From positions 1 to 8,815 of the forward strand of contig JASLDD010000075.1 of the NCBI GenBank assembly GCA_030151725.1: a stretch of DNA of 8,815 nt. Direction: 5' to 3'. Under the pieces are notes generated by a model. The model had not been told where the DNA came from. It was given only the letters and a program-made list of their open reading frames with translations, and did no database searches. The position numbers were made by a program, and so were the translations under genes. Every line of letters starts with the position of its first letter. The first letter of the stretch is position 1. This DNA is from Solirubrobacteraceae bacterium (GTDB taxonomy: Bacteria; Actinomycetota; Thermoleophilia; Solirubrobacterales; Solirubrobacteraceae). Positions 6,418 through 8,815 of the stretch are shown here, piece after piece.

Positions 6418-7419
6418 AACGCTGAGCTTGTGGGCCAGACGCTTCGAGATAGCTTCCACCGCCGCCAGGTCCAGGCTCGGGCCCCATGCAAACGGCACGC
6501 CGATCACATCGAAACTACGTCGGCGCAGGCGCGCCACTTGGTTGTGCTGCAGGCGTGAGCGCTCGTGCACGGCGTGCGCCGCGCGCGCAGCCGCATCTAT
6601 GACCGCGTCGGCCTCGTGGCCGCTAAGGGCCGCGGAGGCAGCGACCGTTGCTGCAGGCCGTGTGCCGGCGCCGTTGCCCGCCCGTTCGTTGGGCGCCACG
6701 CCCGCTAGCTGGTCGAGCTCCTCGGCGTTGAAACGCCGAGGAAGCAGGGCGTTGACGATCACCGCATCAAGGTCGCGCTTGAGCTGCCTGCCCAAGGCTG
6801 CCTGCATCTCCAGCGCCTCTGTTACGGCCATCTCGGTGCCGAGTGCCACGGCCAGATAGGCGCTGGCCGCGGGGTCTGCGAGCAGTTCCTGCACCTTCTT
6901 GGTGTGGCCCGCGATTGGACCTACGCGTGCGATCGCGCCGAATGTCTGAGGTGAGCGCAGCAGGCCGAGCGCATGCCCTGTAGCGGGAGCATCGACCACC
7001 ACGAGGTCGTAGCTGCCTGAGCTACGCCGTTCACCACCGCGTGTGAGCTGCCAGATCTTGACCATGCTCACGAGCTCCTTGGCTCCGGGCGCGGCGGCGG
7101 CGAAGTACTGGAAGGTGCCGCTCGATGCGAGTACGCGCCCCGACACGCGGCCGCCCAGAGCCTGCAGCCACTCGAGCAGCGCTCGATCGGGATCGATCGA
7201 GATGCTCGACAGGCGCGGCTCGAGCTTACGCTCGACCCCGGCCGGGCCGGGAGACAGCCCAAAGAGACTCTCCAGCTGGCTTTGCTCACCGACCTCAACC
7301 ACGATCGTGCGTCGTCCGGCGCGCGCTGCCAGCATGCCGATGGCGGCGGCCATCGTGGTCTTACCGACGCCACCCTTGCCGGTGACGAACAGCAACTTGC
7401 GGTCGAGCAGCGATTGCAT
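6412..7419 (-). CDS. ArsA/Get3-like anion-transporting ATPase
   Basis: This 335-residue P-loop ATPase belongs to the SIMIBI class. It has the deviant Walker A GKGGVGKT (14-21) right after the N-terminal strand and a switch-II-like segment VVVDAPATGHALGLL (140-154), matching the DTAPTGHTLR motif of ArsA/Get3. VIVNALLPRR (220-229) supplies the base-contact Asn. It has one ATPase domain, not the two of plasmid ArsA, so it would act as a homodimer or with a paralogue. Actinobacteria often encode two such proteins side by side (for example Rv3679/Rv3680 in Mycobacterium); here both neighbours are unrelated, so it stands alone. No arsenical genes lie nearby, so arsenite export should not be assumed. 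It is divergent from hisIE over a 56-base gap and has no recognisable ribosome binding site, so it may be leaderless. Confidence 0.9.
   Translation of the reverse strand: MQSLLDRKLLFVTGKGGVGKTTMAAAIGMLAARAGRRTIVVEVGEQSQLESLFGLSPGPAGVERKLEPRLSSISIDPDRALLEWLQALGGRVSGRVLASSGTFQYFAAAAPGAKELVSMVKIWQLTRGGERRSSGSYDLVVVDAPATGHALGLLRSPQTFGAIARVGPIAGHTKKVQELLADPAASAYLAVALGTEMAVTEALEMQAALGRQLKRDLDAVIVNALLPRRFNAEELDQLAGVAPNERAGNGAGTRPAATVAASAALSGHEADAVIDAAARAAHAVHERSRLQHNQVARLRRRSFDVIGVPFAWGPSLDLAAVEAISKRLAHKLSVQ
6719..6742. repeat. 11-bp perfect palindrome inside the ArsA-like gene
   Basis: TCCTCGGCGTT (6719-6729) and its exact complement (6732-6742) are separated by two bases. The element lies within the codons for PRRFNAEE, just after the VIVNALLPRR motif. 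It would form a tight, GC-rich hairpin in the mRNA or act as a protein-binding dyad. The coding constraint probably explains it only in part; no function is known. Confidence 0.5.
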
Positions 7420-7462
7420 GTCGTGAGAGTGTGTCTCAAAACCGCGCTGGAGCCGCTGTACC

Positions 7463-7468
7463 TACAAT
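7463..7468 (+). promoter_or_regulatory. hisIE: -10 box (TACAAT) for a leaderless hisIE transcript
   Basis: TACAAT matches five of six bases of the -10 consensus and ends seven bases before the A of the hisIE ATG, placing the predicted transcription start on or next to that A. No Shine-Dalgarno sequence lies before the ATG. No good -35 is visible. Leaderless mRNAs are common in actinobacteria. Confidence 0.5.
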
Positions 7469-7475
7469 CGTTGCG

Positions 7476-8102
7476 ATGAGCACACCCGCACCCGATCCCA
7501 TCGGCGAGCTGCTCGCCTACGACAAAGATGGCCTGGTGCCGTGCGTGGTCCAGGATTGGAGTACTGGCGAGGTGCTGATGCTCGCCTACATGAACGCGCA
7601 GGCATTCGAGCGAACACGAGACACCGGCGAGCTTCACCTGTGGAGTCGCTCGCGCGGCGAGCAATGGCACAAGGGAGCCACGAGCGGCAACGTCCAGGCG
7701 GTGCGCGCTCTGCGCGTCGACTGCGACGGCGACACCGTGCTGGCACTCGTCGAGCCCACCGGCCCGGCCTGTCACACAGGACAGCGCAGCTGCTTCTATC
7801 GTGGTGAGCTCGAGCCGGGCGCGCCCTGCGAGACGCTGCCGACACTCGAGCGCATACTCGCCCAGCGTGCCCGCGAGCGCCCCGCCGGCTCCTACACGGT
7901 TGAGTTGTTGGAGAACCCTGCCCGGATCGGCGAGAAGGTGATGGAGGAGGCCGAGGAGGTCGCCCGCGCGGCCCGAGAGGAGTCCGATGCGCGAGTCGAT
8001 GAAGAGGCCGCGGACGTGCTCTACCACCTGCTCGTGCTGTTGCGCAGCAGAGGACGCTCGCTCGAGGATGCCGAGCGGGTGCTAGATGGCCGCCGCGCCT
8101 AG
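7476..8102 (+). CDS. hisIE: Bifunctional phosphoribosyl-AMP cyclohydrolase / phosphoribosyl-ATP pyrophosphatase
   Basis: This 208-residue cytoplasmic enzyme catalyses steps two and three of histidine biosynthesis. The N-terminal HisI domain (about 8-112) has MLAYMN (35-40), LWSRSRGEQWHKGATSGN (55-72), the metal-binding Asp triad D82, D84, D86, and the zinc cysteines C83, C99 and C106 (ACHTGQRSC). The C-terminal HisE domain (about 119-205) has the metal-binding helices with KVMEEAEEV (155-162) and VDEEAADVLYHLL (174-186). The fusion order is the same as in E. coli HisI. The frame is open to 7431, but ATG 7476 fits the family N-terminus and the -10 box. Its last 17 bases overlap the trpE start. 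Confidence 0.96.
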   Translation: MSTPAPDPIGELLAYDKDGLVPCVVQDWSTGEVLMLAYMNAQAFERTRDTGELHLWSRSRGEQWHKGATSGNVQAVRALRVDCDGDTVLALVEPTGPACHTGQRSCFYRGELEPGAPCETLPTLERILAQRARERPAGSYTVELLENPARIGEKVMEEAEEVARAAREESDARVDEEAADVLYHLLVLLRSRGRSLEDAERVLDGRRA

Positions 8103-8815
8103 CGCCGCAGGCGCTGCCTCCGGCGTCGAGGGCCTGTCCGGCGCACTTGACGTGCGCCCGAGCCTGGAGCGCGCCCGCGAGCTCGCGCCCTCGCACAATC
8201 TGATCCCGCTGAGCTGCACTTTTATCGAGGACTGCGAGACGCCTGTGTCGGCGTTCTTGAAGCTGCGCACGCTCGCTCCCGGCGAGCCTGCCTTCCTGCT
8301 CGAGTCCGCCGACCAGGGACAGCGGGTCGGGCGCTGGTCTTTCATCGGCTTCCGTCCACGCGAAGTTCTCAGATGGTCTCTCTCCGACGGCGGGGACCCG
8401 TATGCGCTGGCCGCAGAGCATGTGGCCCGTTTTGACCAGGCGCCGATGGAAGACGCACCTCCGTTCACGGGAGGCGCAGTGGGCTTCTTCGGCTATGACC
8501 TGGTGCGCGCGGTCGAGCCACTTGGCGAGGCCCCGCCCGACCCGCTCGGCCTGCCCGACATGGCGTTGATGCTCTCCGATGCCCTGGTGATCTTCGACCA
8601 TCTCAAGCACACCGTCACGATTCTCGCGAGCGCCGATCTGCAGGCCGAACCCGAGATCGATGGCGCATACGCAGCCGCTGTGCGCACGATCGAAGAGGTA
8701 CGCGAGGTGCTGGCTGGGCCCGTTCCACGTCGTGAGCAGCCGCCGGGCCACCGTGCGCAACCAACCTTCGAGTCGAACATGCCGCGCGAGCGCTTCGAAG
8801 GGATGGTGGAGCGGA
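8086..8815 (+). CDS. trpE: Anthranilate synthase component I (3' partial)
   Basis: The first 243 codons are present; the chorismate-binding catalytic half lies beyond the window. TrpE converts chorismate and ammonia (or glutamine with TrpG) to anthranilate, the first step of tryptophan synthesis. The visible part is the N-terminal regulatory domain. SHNLIPLSCTFIEDCETPVSAF (36-57) is typical of actinobacterial TrpE. LLESAD (71-76) is the motif that includes the tryptophan-binding Ser of feedback-inhibited enzymes, followed by VGRWSFIGFRP (81-91) and FTGGAVGFFGYD (127-138). ATG 8086 is preceded by GAGCGGG six bases upstream and overlaps the hisIE end by 17 bases, indicating coupled translation. 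GTG 8152 (start MRPSLERAREL) is an alternative that would remove an Ala/Gly-rich tail. A his-trp junction of this kind is also seen near hisI and trpE in Mycobacterium. Confidence 0.93.
   Translation, partial: MAAAPSAAGAASGVEGLSGALDVRPSLERARELAPSHNLIPLSCTFIEDCETPVSAFLKLRTLAPGEPAFLLESADQGQRVGRWSFIGFRPREVLRWSLSDGGDPYALAAEHVARFDQAPMEDAPPFTGGAVGFFGYDLVRAVEPLGEAPPDPLGLPDMALMLSDALVIFDHLKHTVTILASADLQAEPEIDGAYAAAVRTIEEVREVLAGPVPRREQPPGHRAQPTFESNMPRERFEGMVER

Noticed and set aside
7068..8027. 319-codon minus-strand frame spanning hisIE and the start of the ArsA-like gene
   Set aside because: Overlaps hisIE in antisense and the ArsA-like gene in a wrong frame; no recognisable family.
7462..8760. 432-codon open frame on the minus strand opposite hisIE and trpE
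   Set aside because: Its translation is Arg/Pro/Ala/Ser-rich with no domain pattern, and it lies wholly antisense to two well-recognised enzymes; it is a GC-driven shadow.

Overview
The window reads as chromosomal DNA of a high-GC actinobacterium. The GC-rich codons, GTG starts, tight gene overlaps, absence of Shine-Dalgarno sites in places, a his-trp junction and a YtpB-type (DUF2600) terpene synthase together suggest Thermoleophilia/Solirubrobacterales. That placement is inference, not something the sequence proves. Coding density is very high: no gene-free stretch exceeds about 70 bases, and there is no rRNA, tRNA, CRISPR array or insertion sequence.

Region 1 (2-5790, all + strand) looks like one operon. 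It starts inside a PadR-family regulator. Its TGA overlaps the ATG of an ABC ATPase (NBD1), followed by a second ABC ATPase (NBD2), an 839-residue MacB/FtsX-type permease with about ten membrane segments, and a YtpB/DUF2600 class I terpene synthase-like protein. NBD1 is unusual twice over. Its Q-loop Gln, catalytic Glu and H-loop His are all replaced, while NBD2 is fully canonical. It is also cut in two by a 44-bp direct tandem duplication across its Walker B codons. Removing the 44 bp restores a 244-residue reading frame exactly. A TGATG stop/start at the break would allow coupled translation of the C-terminal piece.

Region 2 (5856-7419) holds a small protein with a very basic N-terminus and a C-terminal IclR-type helix-turn-helix (+). 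It is convergent with an ArsA/Get3-like ATPase (-). A hairpin spanning both stop codons separates them.

Region 3 (7476-8815, + strand) is amino-acid biosynthesis. A probably leaderless hisIE (bifunctional histidine enzyme) overlaps by 17 bp the start of trpE (anthranilate synthase component I), which runs off the right edge.

The most interesting proposal is region 1: a PadR-controlled cassette pairing an asymmetric ABC/FtsX exporter with a large-terpene synthase, possibly making and moving a terpenoid lipid. The gene identities are well supported. The functional link and the product are inference.
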